64,000 nucleotides of DNA from Amaurobius ferox (taxonomy: Eukaryota > Arthropoda > Arachnida > Araneae > Amaurobiidae). The stretch is from NCBI GenBank assembly GCA_951213105.1, contig OX578152.1, positions 69,601,180-69,665,179 on the forward strand, in the 5' to 3' direction. The translations under genes and the position numbers were made by a program. Positions 37,015 to 50,319 of the stretch are shown here, in pieces (within the stretch, counting starts at the first letter, position 1; each line of letters opens with the position of its first letter). Under the pieces are notes generated by a model, which saw only the letters and a program-made list of their open reading frames with translations, was not told the origin of the DNA and made no database searches.

Positions 37015-37832
37015 AAAAAAAATCTGATGTGAGCAGCACATGACTTTCCCTGCAGACCCAAATTCATTTTCTCTTTATTTCTTTTATAATTCATTAGATT
37101 GAGTTTAATTCCACAAAGTAACATGGAATTTGTATTTTTATTTCAATTTTTAATTTTATTTGATACCTGGACATTGTTTCAAAGGCGACGTATTAAAAAT
37201 GTAAAAAAAAAATTCAAATATCTCGAGAATGGTTAGTCCTAGGGTAATGGGGTTGATTTTATTCTTATCCTCGTCAAAAATTACGTATAAAACAAGCATT
37301 TATTGATACATTTGAACGCAGTCTTTTATTTTAGATTTTGGCGGTTTTTGCGGGTCATTTCGTAAAAAAAATCAGGTTCTTTTCCAAAGCGTCCCAAAAT
37401 CTAAGCATCAGGGTATCCCACAATTGATTTATCTACCAAATTTTTGTAAAATTTATTAAATTAGATTTTTAGCTAGAGTGGATACATGAGATTTTTGCGG
37501 ACCATTTCGCAAACAAACAAAAAAAAAAAGGCGGATTCATTTATCCCGAATCGTACAAGATCTAATCAGCACCAGGGTCACACGCAAGTGACTTATATAC
37601 AAAATTTTATGAAATTTGGTCCATTAGTTTTTGAGTTAAAGAGGATACATACATTGTACAGACAGTCACGCACACACACACGCTGACACACACATAGACG
37701 TCACGCTAGAAATAGTGTTTTCGTGCTCTAGAGGTTTCAAAACGTGGAAATCCGTCGAAATATCGAGTTGCGATTTTCGAAACAATTCCAATACTTTCCC
37801 TATAAATTACCATGTACTGCAGGAAAAGGAAT
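37015..37832 (-). mobile_element. Family B (HINE-like) repeat, copy 5
   Basis: Near full length; AAATCTGATGTGAGCAGCAC start, CA tract at 37,670-37,693, palindrome end near CCATGTACTGCAGG. Confidence 0.85.
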
Positions 37833-38269
37833 AAATACGATACAATTTTTGTATTCGTCAAATCGCTAGTATTTTTTTGGGAGGGGGGGGGGGGTGAGTT
37901 ACTCCCACGAGGGGGGCACATTGCCAAACTTGGTATCACTCGAAAGATTTTTTTCAAGCAATTTAAAATGAAGAGTAACATTCTATAATTGCGAATATTT
38001 GGACCAACGATATAGATTTTTAACCTTTTGCTTACAGGTGGGACAGCGTCAAGACAGGTATTTGACATACCCTATCCCAAACAGTTCGATACCTCTTTTC
38101 ACTCGGCGTCCACGGACGCCAATGTCTGCAAAGGGGGATCCCTAATTTACGAGCAATTGTTAATTTCCATTCTGAGATTGATTAGGTCATAAGTTGACAT
38201 CCTCAGAAATGAATCCGGATGTATGAGAAAATCTAGTGGGTCCCGTAGTGGCAGATATTTTGCCACATT

Positions 38270-38640
38270 GTTCTGTAATCTTTCTATCTTCAACAGTAAT
38301 GATGAGATAAAAGCTAGTTCTTAATCGGTATACTGATTTCTTTTCAAGAAGTATTATGTTTATCGCCTCGTAAAACAATATTCGTACGGAATGTTCTCTT
38401 CTATAAAGATTCGACGATTCATTTCTCATGTTCCACCCAGCTCACATACTGAAAACAAACCCCAAAAAAGTATTTAACGGGGGAAAAGGTTTATTTTCGT
38501 CTTTTTTAACCAAAAAGTAGAACTTTATTTGCAAAATTGGTCTCACCAACGATTTATAAACTTATTTTCAGCGCCAAATAAGCGATAAATTCTTAAATTC
38601 TGTTCAACACAAAGTTTAATGAAGATAATAAGGCTTCCAG
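38270..38640. repeat. Family E repeat, copy 3
   Basis: Same order of words as the copies at 26.2, 32.1 and 42.3 kb (TATCGCCTCGTAAAACAATA, GCAAAATTGGTCTCACCAAC). Confidence 0.6.
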
Positions 38641-39850
38641 TATGTATCGAACTGCAGCTTTACATGCAATTTTCGATGACAAAACAAATGAAATGATTCA
38701 AAATGAGCCATAAAAATTGGACCAGAACTTGAATCAAATAAAAGAATGATTATGCTTAAATGTGTTAATTAATGCCTGATTTATATCTGATTTTTGATGG
38801 CAAACCATTTTGATGCAAACATTCGAAATGGCCATAAAAATTGACAAGAGCTCAAATAAAATAGCGATCACGTTTAAATGTCTTAATTAAATGACTGCTT
38901 TATATACAGTTTACAATGACAAAGAAGGTGACACTATGTGAAATGGGTTAAAAAATTGACTAGAAGTGAAATAAAGAATAGAATATAGTGAAATAAAAGA
39001 ATGATTAATACAATATAAAAGACAAAACAAAAGAAACCATTTGAAATGCCCTGCATTAATTAACTAGAGCAGAAATAAAATACTGGCCATGCTGTAATGT
39101 CTTAATAATCTTCGAACTGAAATAATAGAATGATCATGCTTAATTGCCTTAGTTAAATGCCTGTTTTATGTTAATTTGCTGTACTGGTAGATACTTAGGA
39201 AGAAAGTGTGGAAGTTCAGTTTTCCAATATTTTTTTTTAGGGGGTTCTGCACACCAAAATTCTTGATTTACCGAATAAATATGAAACGCGAGTTATTAAA
39301 ATATTTGCTTTTAACTGGTATTCGACTAGTAATAATTAAATGCCCATTTTATATGCAATTCTTTTTTTTTAACTAAACAAGTGAAAGCATTCGAAATGGT
39401 CCAAAAACGATCATGTTTAAATGTCATAATTAAATTCCTGTCTTATATGCAAATTTCGATGACAAAACAAATGAAATCATTTGAAAGTTGGTACAAAAAT
39501 TGACAAGAAGTCAAATAAAAAAATGATCCTGCTTAAGTGTATTATATTATATGTAACTTTCGATGACAAAGCAAATGAAATCATTTGAAACGGGACACGA
39601 AAAATGACCAGAACTGAAATAAAACAATTACCACGCTTAAATGTCTTGATTAAATTCCTGTTGTATATGAAATTAAATTATGCAATTTTCGATGACAAAG
39701 TAAATAAAATTATTCAAATTGATCACAAATGTTGACTGGAACTGAAATTAAAAACAATGATCATGCTTATAAGTATTAATTAAATAAATGCCCGTTTTAT
39801 AAGAAATGCTTGAAGACAATACAAATGAAACTTATCTTAGTTACTTTAGC
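38640..39850. repeat. Degenerate satellite, about 110-130 bp unit, roughly nine copies
   Basis: Recurring words GATCATGCTTAAATGTC, TTAATTAAATGCCTG, TTTTCGATGACAAA, ACAAATGAAATCATTTGAAA and TTGAC(C)AGAAC..GAAATAAAA appear in fixed order from about 38,650 to 39,835. Units are strongly diverged and some are partial. No coding role. Confidence 0.8.
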
Positions 39851-40546
39851 ATAAACTTGAATACTTCGGTTTGTGGAAATTTCGTTCTTGACATATTTCA
39901 CTTTTTGAAATTTTGATGGCATAGCTTATTTTAAAATGTGCCAAGTCACCGAATGAACAGGTAATCATTTTAAAACAGCAATTTTGATGAAATTTTAAAT
40001 AAGTACTCATTTTATGTATCACATTAGAATGTAACATAATTCGAAAGTAATGTATCCAAAATATAAAAGAGAAAGTTTAATAAACGCTTCTAATTTAAAT
40101 ATATCTGGATCCACGCGATGGATTTGATGATTTTTTTTTCAGACATTGAGACTGAATTCAGGTAATATTATGATGGTGTTTTATTACGCTTAGCAAAGTT
40201 TTATCTTCCTATACCTGCCTACAGAGCAAAGGGAATTAAAATATTTATTTGGCTGAATGCCCATATATGATCGGAAAGCTGCTTATCAGGTTTACACATT
40301 TTTGATGTGAAACATCTTAGGGTAGATGAATCTTGAAAGAAATGTGACTTAGATGAAATGGAAGTATGTAACGGAAGTGAAATCATACAGTTACGAATAC
40401 GTAACAGAAATCCAACGTTGTAATTTGAAAATCTGGGTCGCTTGACCGTGGCGACAAATTCGGTTATCTTGCTGACGACTTTGGTGAAGTACCTCTAAAT
40501 TGGCGGCTTTTGGCGATTTCTTGAAGATTCTCGAATTTTAAAGATT
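39851..40546. other. Intergenic, nothing recognised
   Basis: No gene or repeat family recognised. Confidence 0.4.
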
Positions 40547-40818
40547 GGCTAAAAACTTTACGAGTTATGTAATTTTTTCAGAACTTTCCACAGAGGGTAT
40601 ATAAGCTCTATAAGAGTATATAAAAAGTATATATGGTATATAAGCTCGCCATCGTTCAGTTGGATTGCTGGTGTAATATGAGTAAAAGGCTAAAAACTTT
40701 ACGAGTTATGTAATTTTTTCAGAACTTTCCACAGAGGGTATATAAACTCTATAAGGGTATATATGGTATATAAGCTCGCCATCGTTCAGTTGGGTTGTTG
40801 GTGTAATATGAGTAAAAG
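40547..40818. repeat. Tandem duplication, about 131-141 bp
   Basis: GGCTAAAAACTTTACGAGTT to ATGAGTAAAA occurs at 40,547-40,687 and again at 40,688-40,818 with only a small deletion (one TATA-rich 10-bp unit) and single changes. A recent duplication. It includes the palindromic word TATATAAGCTC..ATATATGGTATATAAGCTC. Confidence 0.95.
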
Positions 40819-41605
40819 TATCTGCCGAACTCAGTGCAGAACCCAATATATAATTTCCCTTCTGATTATAAAACCCTTTGAGCTCTAAAAAATACTGGTA
40901 GAAAAGTTTGAAAAATTAAAATTTTTGATCTGCGACATCAGTGCATCAACATCTGCTCTATACTTCAGTATGCGCTCATTCCTTTTTTCACTGGTTCGAG
41001 AAGACTATTATTGTTAGCAAGTTTATGGTTAAAATAATTCACATTTTAATCTACGTTAATGGTTAAAAATTTTCACTTTATCCTTTAATAATCCACGTTA
41101 ATGGGGAGCATAATCCACGTTAATGGTGAGCATATTCCACATTGTGGTAAAAATATGTTAAAATTATTACTATCTAATTTCATAATTTTAAATCAGCTTT
41201 ATCAGGGACAGCTTTATCGCCGCATTTCTGCTAGACAGAGAAAATTAACCTGAGATTGAGTGTGAAGTGCTACCTACCCACTTCAGATTTTAATAGATTC
41301 ATAATTTCATCAGATTCGCATATTTCTTCACTTCCAATTCATTATATTCAGATTGTATAGAAAAAGTATTGCTTTCCCAAAAGTTTTTGAATTCGAGATT
41401 TTGAGGGATAAGCACGGTTTACTACGCCTGAACCCATTTTGAACACTTTTGGAGAGCTATTCGAAGTGTGCGTGTATGTATATATGTATGAGGGTGTGTA
41501 TGTATGTGTGTGTTTATGTGTGTGTTTACGTATACGTGTGTGCGTATATGTGAGTGTTTGCGTATATGTGTGTGAGCGCGTATATGTGTGTGTGCGCGTA
41601 TGTGT

Positions 41606-41987
41606 TGTTGTCGAGACCCAGACCGTCCGACCTACCAGAAAGGTGTAAGGTAACTGTTTGGACGGCCAGGAAGTGCTACCCAATTTAGACCGGAACCCAG
41701 TGGAGGAGGCATCCACAGGGACCGTACCCTTCTTCCCCTATCACCAAACTCTCGGAAGGACTTACGGACCCACATGTTTAACGTGATCGTACTCCGCATG
41801 AACACGGCGGCAGTTGTGGCAGCGTGCAAATCCAGCGCGCAAACTACCGGGCTACCGCGCCCGAAATGTGCCAACAGCACACGATGTTCCCAGGTGGTCA
41901 CCCACCCAAGTACTAACCGCGCCCGATGCTGCCTGATTTCGGTGATCTAACGAGAACCGGTGTTTTCAGCACGGTACGGCCGTTGGT
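41606..41987 (-). mobile_element. 5S-rRNA-headed SINE, full length
   Basis: Reading on the minus strand: a 5S head (about 41,868-41,986) beginning CCAACGGCCGTACCGTGCTG, with AGCATCGGGCGCGGTTAGTA and the AC-TTGGGTGGGTGACCACC core, closer to canonical 5S than the copy at 7.8 kb. Then the shared body and a CAACAAC tail. It sits inside a long GT-rich microsatellite (41,455-42,110), so target duplications cannot be called safely. Confidence 0.9.
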
Positions 41988-42249
41988 ACGTGTATGTGTG
42001 TGTGCATGTATATGTGTTTGTGCGTGTATGTGTATGTACGTGTGAGTGTATGTGTGTGTGTATGTACGTGTATGTGTGTGTGTATGTGATTATGTGTGTA
42101 TGATGTTTGAACATGATACCTCTAGAATTAATGTACCACAGTGAAACTTTTTATGTTTAGATATATTATGTTAAAAACTAGAACTAGATAGATTTTTTTT
42201 CATGAAAAGGAGACGAATAATTTGAATTAAAAAATGTACATAGTATTAT

Positions 42250-42530
42250 TTCCCATGGAAAAGAGGTAATTCTATGCAGTTCACGTAATTTGAAAAAGTT
42301 TAAGCCCCCCCCCCCCCAGTAAAAGAGATTTTATGGAAGACGCAAAAGTTTCAGTCTCGACTTTTATAACTCTAAAGCAGAAGGCAATTTGCAAAATTGG
42401 CCTCCACGAACTATTTATAAGCTCATTTTCTGCACCAAGTAAGCAATAACTTTTTGAATACTGCCTAACATTAAGTTCAATGGCAAAAATAAAGTAGTCT
42501 GTGTATTTAGTGGGCGTCAGGTGACAATGA
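42250..42530. repeat. Family E repeat, copy 4
   Basis: Shares AAGCAGAAGGCAATTTGCAA and AATTGGCCTCCACGAACTAT with the other copies; a 14-bp C run is at 42,306-42,319. Confidence 0.6.
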
Positions 42531-42579
42531 AAACAGTAAATGGACATATTTAGTATGATAGAAAAGAGGGGTTTCAAAA

Positions 42580-43075
42580 TGTTCAACATCCGCGTGCCGT
42601 TCAACCCATGAGCGTACCTCTTTTTAAGACTGAACTCATGAGCGTACCCCCTTTAAAGACGTTGAACTAAGCGTACACATTTTTAAAAAGTTGACAACAT
42701 CAGCGTAAGTCTTCTAAAGACGTTGAACTCATCAGTGTACCCCTTTTTAAGACGATAAACTCATCTTCGTACCCCATTTTAAATATATTGAACTCTTCAT
42801 CAGCGCAAGCTTCTTAAAGACGTTGAAGTCAGTAGCGTACGCCTTTTAAAGATGTTGAACTCGGAGTACACATTTTTAAGTTGAAGTCATCAGCGTACGC
42901 ATTTTAATGATGTTGAACTCATCAGCGTACTCCTTTTAAATGTGTTGGAATCATAAGTGTAGGCCTTTTAAAAATGTTTAACTTATCAGCGTACCATTGG
43001 ACACATCAGACTACACCTTTTAAAGACGCCGAACTCAGCGTACACCTTGTTAGGAAGTTAAAATTATCAGCGTAT
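42580..43075. repeat. Minisatellite, about 30-36 bp unit
   Basis: About fourteen degenerate units of the form GTTGAACTCATCAGCGTAC followed by CCCTTTTTAAAGAC. Unit length varies and there are no unique spacers. Not coding in any continuous frame. Confidence 0.85.
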
Positions 43076-43604
43076 TTTTTTTGCAGATGACCATGATAGG
43101 TTGCCCATCTTTCCTGCAGGTCAATCTTTTAGAGATTAGACATTTATTTGTCTAACAACGTCTTGATTATTTAAATTTCATATGAAATGTTTCTAAGAAA
43201 TCTGCAAAATTAAAATCCTTCTGACAATGAAATAGTATGTAAGAAGTATGCATGCGCATCGATTTAAAACGCCAATTCTCGGCCTAGAAACTTGCGTCTT
43301 TTTCGGTTTAGGTAAAAATCTTAGCATGCACTCAAAATATACGACAATTAGAAAAATATCATTTACAAAAGGCCGGAGCATTTTTACTGCACATTTTATT
43401 TTCAAGATCTTCCGATAATTGGCTGACTGATTATAAATTGACTTGAATATTTTAAAGAAATTAAATTCTGTATTTTTGAAATTAAAATTTTGAAAATCAA
43501 AATTTGAATATAATTCATTACAATAATTATTGAAATAAATTATGTTCAAGTAGGATATATTAATTATAATTTGTTCAATTAAAAATGAAATTTAATTTAC
43601 CTAT
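43076..43604. other. Intergenic, nothing recognised
   Basis: AT-rich. A 118-codon minus frame rich in Asn, Phe and Ile (43,193-43,549) has no motif and is probably a composition effect. Confidence 0.4.
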
Positions 43605-44260
43605 TTAATAATATTGATATTAAAGATTTATATAAAGTTATTATCTCTCTTTATCATGATTATCTATCTTCCAATAATGTTCCATTTAATGTCAAAAACT
43701 TTCCTATGCTATTGCACTTTGTGTTATACAACAATTATATTATCCAAGGTAATAACATATATTTACAAACATCTGGTGTACCTCAAGGGAGCTGTAGTAG
43801 TAATATTCTAGCTAACTTATATCTTTATTATTATGAATGTCATTTTAACTCTAATTCATATATTATATATCGATAGTTGACGACTTAATTTGTATTATCA
43901 TTGATGATTCCTATCCAATTAATATTGAATTTTACTCCTCTAACCTAGAATTAATCCCTAATGAGCCTAGTGTTAGTTAAACTGTGAATTATTTAGACTT
44001 AAATTTAGATACCCTCAATAATCATGTTATCACCAATCTATATGATAAAAAAGATTCTTATAACTTTACTTTCATTAAGCTGTTATCATACCGATCTTGC
44101 AATTCTATTCAATTGTTTAGAAACATCATTTTAAACCAGCTGTTTTGAATGCATCGATTTTCTGATCCTCAATTTCACTCTCTCCACATCAATAATCTTA
44201 AACGCATTTGTCAAAATTACTACTGTCCGGAATATTTGCAAATAATATTATTAATAATTT
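43605..44260 (+). pseudogene. Reverse transcriptase remnant, same family as 9.45 kb
   Basis: A motif-A-like DIKDLY block is followed by motif B near 43,775 (SGVPQGSCSSNILANLYLY) and, after a one-base frameshift near 43,870, motif C at 43,875-43,883 encoding VDD. In-frame stops lie at about 43,978 and 44,146. Downstream blocks NYLDLNLD, LYDKKDSYNFTF and LFRNIILNQL match VDFLDITL, LYDKRNNFNI and IFRNVVIGHL of the intact frame at 9,454-10,287, so the two are relatives in the same orientation. Further C-terminal similarity continues to about 44,260. Not functional. Confidence 0.8.
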
Positions 44261-44439
44261 CAAATACACCACGTAATAATTTTACAAATGCATTATTTAT
44301 CCTTGATTGGATAATTCATTGTGAATTTCACCGTTTCTTATCACCTAATTTACCACTAGGCCTGAGTTTGATATTGTTTACTATTTTTGAAAGATTACTT
44401 TCCACTTGTCCTGAGTCCTATACTGATTACTCTTTTTGA

Positions 44440-45572
<1,133 letters not shown>

Positions 45573-45654
45573 GGACTCACTCTAGCAAACGATAAGTTTC
45601 TAGAAAGGAGACAAATTGCAACCGTCGTAACATTTGACCCCCCCCCCCCCCCCA

Positions 45655-45790
45655 CCACCAGTTGCATCTCAATGTCTTCGGAAATGTCGCCATTCTACAA
45701 GTGGTGCCTCTTGTACTTTTGAAACGCTCGATGAGCGCCGTTCTGGCGTCTTGTCTCCTCCCAAATGGGAAGGGATGGCGAATTACATAT
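45655..45790. repeat. Family F repeat, copy 1
   Basis: CGATGAGCGCCGTTCT is shared with 48,130-48,150, preceded in both by a GTTGCAT.TCA block and a homopolymer C or G run. Unclassified. Confidence 0.5.
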
Positions 45791-46021
45791 TACTTCTGCT
45801 CTGAGTGTCATTACCATTCGAGAACTAACCATTTATAGCATATTCAGGTAAAACTAAGTGGAAAAATGAAATACTTTGAGGCTCCACTAAACTTTTCGTA
45901 TGCACTCCTATTTAGCATTCCGTATTACTTTCCGTACAAAAAAGCAGCGTTTCTTTCAGGATATTTTGGGCAGGGGAGTTGCGAATGAATTTCAGAGGAG
46001 GCAGGTTTATCAGTATAATAT

Positions 46022-46788
46022 TAAAAATCTGATGTGGGCAGCACATGACTTTCCCTGCAGACTTATATTGACGTTCTCTTTATTTTAATTAAATTTATTT
46101 CCACTTTTAATTCAATTTTCGTTCTCATTCGGTAACCGGAATTATTTTCAAAGGTGGCGTAGAGAAACTACGGAAAACTAAAATATCTTGAGAACGGCTA
46201 GTCCTAGTGTAATGGGGTTGGTCTTATTATTTTCGTCGTTAAAAATTACGTATTAAACGAGCATTTAATGGATATATTTGAGTATACCTAGTTCTTTAGT
46301 TTAGATTTTGACGATTTTTGCGGGCCATTTTGCAAAAAAAGGCAGGTTATTTTTTTTCGAATCGTACCAAAATCTAATCAGCTCCAGGATAAACTACAAG
46401 TGACTCATCTACCGAATTTTGTGAAATTCGGTCCAGTAGTTTTTCAGTTAGAGTGGATACAAGCTTTTGCGGGCCATTTCGCAAAAAAGGGCGGGTTCTT
46501 TTATTCCAAATCGTACCCAAAACTAATCAGCACCAGACTCGCCCACAAGTGACTTACCTACCAAATTTTGTGAAATTCGGTGGATTAGTTTTTTAGTTAG
46601 AGCGGATACAAAATCTGCACAGACAGACAGACAGACACACAGACACACACACAGACGTCACGCTGAAAATGGTTTTTTCGTATTCTAGAGGTCTCGAAAC
46701 GTGTAGATCCGTCGAAAACTCGAGTTGCGATTTTCGGCATGATTCCAATACTTTCCCTATACATTACCATGTATTGCAGAGAAAGTAA
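46022..46788 (-). mobile_element. Family B (HINE-like) repeat, copy 7
   Basis: Full-length: AAATCTGATGTGGGCAGCAC start, two tandem inner units, CAGA/CACA tract at 46,618-46,654, palindrome ACATTACCATGTATTGCAGA near the end. Confidence 0.9.
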
Positions 46789-46814
46789 AAAACTACTATA
46801 TATATGTAATTCTA

Positions 46815-47562
46815 TACGGCCCCCGTACACAAACATTTCCAATGAGTAAAATATGCCCCATACACTAATAAGGTGATGTACAAAATTTCAGCATTTTATC
46901 ATAAAAAGTCCCAGAGATATGTTTAAACAAAGTTGGGGAGGGATTAAGCACACATTAAAATGCAAATGTTTACAGTAAAAGTACAAATGGCGAAACGCAG
47001 AAATGCATCATAGGCAAATAATATCTGCTTCTTATTTTTAATGGATCTTTGGCATGGATGGAAAACATTTTGAACAAGATTTGTAATCTTTGTGTAAAGT
47101 TATTATTTCTACACGGTGTAGATTCTTTTGTGCCAATAAATAGCAAAATTATAATTTATTTATGTAATTATTGTTTTCTTCCGTAATTTGAGTAGGGCCC
47201 CTGAATCGCGATCTGCCAACATGATTTTTACCCTCTGAGAATCCATGTCGATGCATCGAAAAGTATTTTAAGTCAGCATTTTTGTCTTTTCATATCTTTG
47301 GGACCTTTTATGATAAAATGCTGAAATTTTGTACATCACCTTATTAGTATATGGGGCACATTTTACTCATTTGAAATGTTTTTGTACGGGACAGTATAAA
47401 GATTTAAATTTTGTATTTCTTAAAATTTAATTTCCTTGAAAATTTTAATCGATTTCATAAAATTCTGTACCTTTTTGTATGCAACTTTGTGATTTATTAT
47501 ATATGTCTAAGATCAATATTTAAGGAATAAAAGCGGAGGTTAATGTTTTCGGGACACTCTGT
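46815..47562. mobile_element. Family D MITE, copy 2, 5'-truncated
   Basis: Carries both internal inverted blocks (GCATTTTATCATAAAAAGTC and its complement near 47,310) and ends TTTTCGGGACACTCTGTATA. Lacks the left terminal repeat. Confidence 0.75.
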
Positions 47563-47578
47563 ATATATATATATATAT

Positions 47579-47860
47579 ACACTGCTGGACAATTGCTAAG
47601 GACGGATGACACTATCACCCATAGCAATCACAAAATGAAAGGAAGCAAAAATGGGGAAAATTAGAATAACTGCGGGATACAGTAAGAAGAGGTGTGCGTA
47701 TGCAAAATTTTCATTTCCATGCCTATTCGTCACGTGATAGCGCTGATAAGATATTTAAAAGATTTGATACGTGTGGACAGTTGTTGTTCCAAGTGAAAGT
47801 TTTACGGGAAAGATTTAATTGACGAACTCGGATTAATCAAATTTTCCTTGCCTCATTTAC
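47579..47860 (+). mobile_element. Tc1-like transposon end fragment
   Basis: TACACTGCTGGACAATTGCT directly after a TA tract resembles a Tc1-family terminus. No transposase frame follows; the fragment fades out by about 47,860. Confidence 0.5.
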
Positions 47861-48009
47861 AGTTGGGAACCAAACACCCCAAAATATAATCAGCCTGTTC
47901 ACAATGTAACATTATAACAAAATATATCTTAAATAACTATTTCGTTCTTATCACAACACATCATCCTGAAATGCTGATTCTGTCTTTTACAAAAGACAAA
48001 TGACAGCCA

Positions 48010-48200
48010 CCATGACGTTTTACTGCCACTAGTTGCATTTCAGCGTCCTGGGGGGCACCTGGGCTCTACAAGTGTTTAGAGGTTTAGAAGGAGGGGGGGG
48101 GGGGGGGGCTAAGAATAGATTTTTGGAGGCGTTCGATGAGCGCCGTTCTTCCTGTGACCCGTTTCTGCGGGAATAAGAGGCGCCGGTAAATGACACAATG
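48010..48200. repeat. Family F repeat, copy 2, with 17-bp G run
   Basis: CGATGAGCGCCGTTCTTCC matches copy 1; a long G homopolymer lies at 48,091-48,107. Confidence 0.5.
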
Positions 48201-48256
48201 TATGCTTGGGAAACAGGTTTCATTTATTAAGAACAAAGTTAATGACATTTAAGTAC

Positions 48257-48895
48257 TGGAGATGATGGGAACAATTAATCATAACGATGGCCGAATGATT
48301 ATCACAGGATGCATGAATGTATGAAGATAAAGATGTGGTTGGTTACAAACGCGACAATAATATATGTAATATTTTCTCAGTGGAATTTGTCTTGGTGTGT
48401 GAGTGAGCGTGTAAAAGTAGGAAAATAATAAAAGTAAAAAATTACTAATTTGACATCGTTTGAGACTCAAGTTACTCTTGATTATGCAAAAAGTATCCCC
48501 GTTGACCCCACACTTTACCGTCTGTAGAAGCCAGAAATCTGTGATGATGAGAATGATGGGGATGATGGGAACGATTAATCAAAACAATGAGTAACTTAGG
48601 ATGAATGAATGAAGAGGAAGATGTGGCTGGTTATAAACACGACAATAATATATGTAGTTTTTCTCCAAGGAATTTGACTTGGTATGTGTAAAGGGTTGTT
48701 GTTGTTGAGACCCAGACCGTCCGACCTACCAGAAAGGTGTAAGTATGTGTAAAGGGTGTAAAAGTAAGAATGTGATAAAAGTAGGAAATTACTAACTTGA
48801 CATCTTTTAAAGCTCAAGTCACTTTTGATTATGCAAAAACGTATCCCGGTTGACCCCACACGTTACCATCTGTAGAATTCGGAAGTCTGTGGGTT
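48257..48895. repeat. Tandem duplication, about 300 bp, second copy carrying a SINE fragment
   Basis: Copy 1 (48,257-48,542) and copy 2 (48,556-48,895) share CGACAATAATATATGTA, ATTACTAA.TTGACATC and TTGATTATGCAAAAA, then CCCCACAC.TTACC.TCTGTAG. Copy 2 holds an additional 48-bp SINE end with its target duplication; copy 1 preserves the empty site. Confidence 0.9.
48696..48743 (-). mobile_element. 48-bp SINE 3' end with 13-bp target duplication
   Basis: On the minus strand: ACACCTTTCTGGTAGGTCGG, then the GGGTCTCAACAACAACAA tail. Flanked by TATGTGTAAAGGG at 48,683-48,695 and 48,744-48,756. An extreme 5' truncation of the SINE seen whole at 7.8 kb. The TSD and the empty site in the neighbouring duplicate prove insertion by reverse transcription. 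Confidence 0.93.
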
Positions 48896-49344
48896 TTGTT
48901 TGTCAATAATTCATTAAAAAGCACTGGAGGGAAATGTATAGAAATGAGGTTAAATATAAATTGCAGGCGGTTGATAAAACCAAGGCAAAACGGGCAACAA
49001 TCAGGTTTGGGTCAATTTTTGAGGCTGTTATTATAAATGGAAAATTTTGAAATACTTAAAGCTAATTCATTTTTGCACTCTTTTATTTTATTCAGTCGTG
49101 AAAATTCAAACTGAAATAAAATTGTGTATTTTTTATGTCTCCTCTAAAAAAATTGATTTTTGACCATTTTGGATCTTGGTATAATTTCAATGAAGACAAG
49201 GATAATTCTAATGAAGGAGAAAATGAATTAAAAGAAGATTAAAAAAATTAAATTAAAATAATGGAAAATGTGTCACGTATCTTTTGAAGTTACGTTATGA
49301 GTTCAGATGGCAAAGTTTGCCGGCAATTTGGGATTCACCATCAT
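48896..49344. other. Intergenic, nothing recognised
   Basis: AT-rich; no gene or repeat recognised. Confidence 0.4.
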
Positions 49345-49425
49345 CATTGACGTTAGAAGAAGGAGAATGCAGTATCCAATTCGACGAAAAGAGCTTGCAA
49401 TTCTGCCCCAATAGCTCATTTGTTG
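49345..49425 (+). repeat. tRNA-like repeat (family G), copy 2, truncated
   Basis: GACGTTAGAAGAAGGAGAAT then TTCGACGAAAAGAGCTTGCA and CCAATAGCTCAT match the other copies up to the A-box; the B-box half is missing. A TCATTTGTTG..CAATAAA word is tandemly repeated just after it. Confidence 0.65.
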
Positions 49426-49959
49426 CCAATAAATCATTGTCATTTGTTGCTCAATAAATCATTTGTTGTCAATAGTTGACATTTTGATGTATTTTATTAT
49501 ATTTTAATTAATCTGTATTTTTCTTTATTGAATATTATCTTGCATGCTGTTACTGGGACTTTTTCCTGTATTTTGCATTCTCTTAAATAGAAAAAAAAAA
49601 TATCAATTTCGGCACAGGAAATATATCTTGATCAAAATTGTCCTATTCATTTTTCACGTAAGCGCAGCCAGGATCGTCGAAAGTGGGTAGGGGGTTAAGA
49701 ACGGAGGGTGTTTATATTTCTGGATTTCATCATTAAATATAGACCCCCTGGGGGAATTGATGTGATATTTTCGTTCGAGAATCAGACCCCCCCCCCTCCT
49801 CCCCATCTGCTTACGCCTTGGAAACACAGTACTTTTTCTGTACAATAGAATGAGAAAGCTACTAGTATATTTTATAATTTACCTGAAAAAAGTTTTTTCA
49901 CCATTATATGTATTCATTTTTGGATATTTGTACACACATTTCTAAAACCCTTTTTGTTC

Positions 49960-50130
49960 TAGCTAGGGTTCGAACCTCGGATTTTCGTACTGGCTAGCTA
50001 ACGCTCTTCCAGTTGTGCTATTGGGACAGAATTGCAAACTCTTTTCGTCAAATTGGACACTGCATTTTCCTCCTTCTAATGTCAGATTTATGTGCAACCT
50101 GACTCCCTGACTGACCACCTACTTTCACCT
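49960..50130 (-). repeat. tRNA-like repeat (family G), copy 3
   Basis: On the minus strand, the tRNA-like portion runs from GTCCCAATAGCACAACTGGA to GAGGTTCGAACCCTAGCT with good A- and B-boxes. The conserved 5' flank lies at 50,040-50,130. The anticodon arm does not fold. Confidence 0.7.
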
Positions 50131-50319
50131 CAGGCTAACTTAATGATGGCATTTAGTTCTCCCCGAGATAGCTTCCGGCGTGGTCGTTAGCTTCCAGATT
50201 TTGAAATTGGAGCTCAATATACAAGTCCCCTAAATCCGTGCTAGTCGTGTTAGTGTCACTTTTAAATCCCCGACATCATAGCACTAAACTTCAGATGTAA
50301 TTCGTTTGGGCGCCAGTAT

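Noticed and set aside
42580..43075. CRISPR array
   Set aside because: Units of about 33 bp are contiguous and degenerate with no unique spacers, and the setting is an animal genome.
43193..43549. A 118-codon minus-strand protein rich in Asn and Phe
   Set aside because: Composition follows the AT content; there is no recognisable domain and no conserved neighbour.
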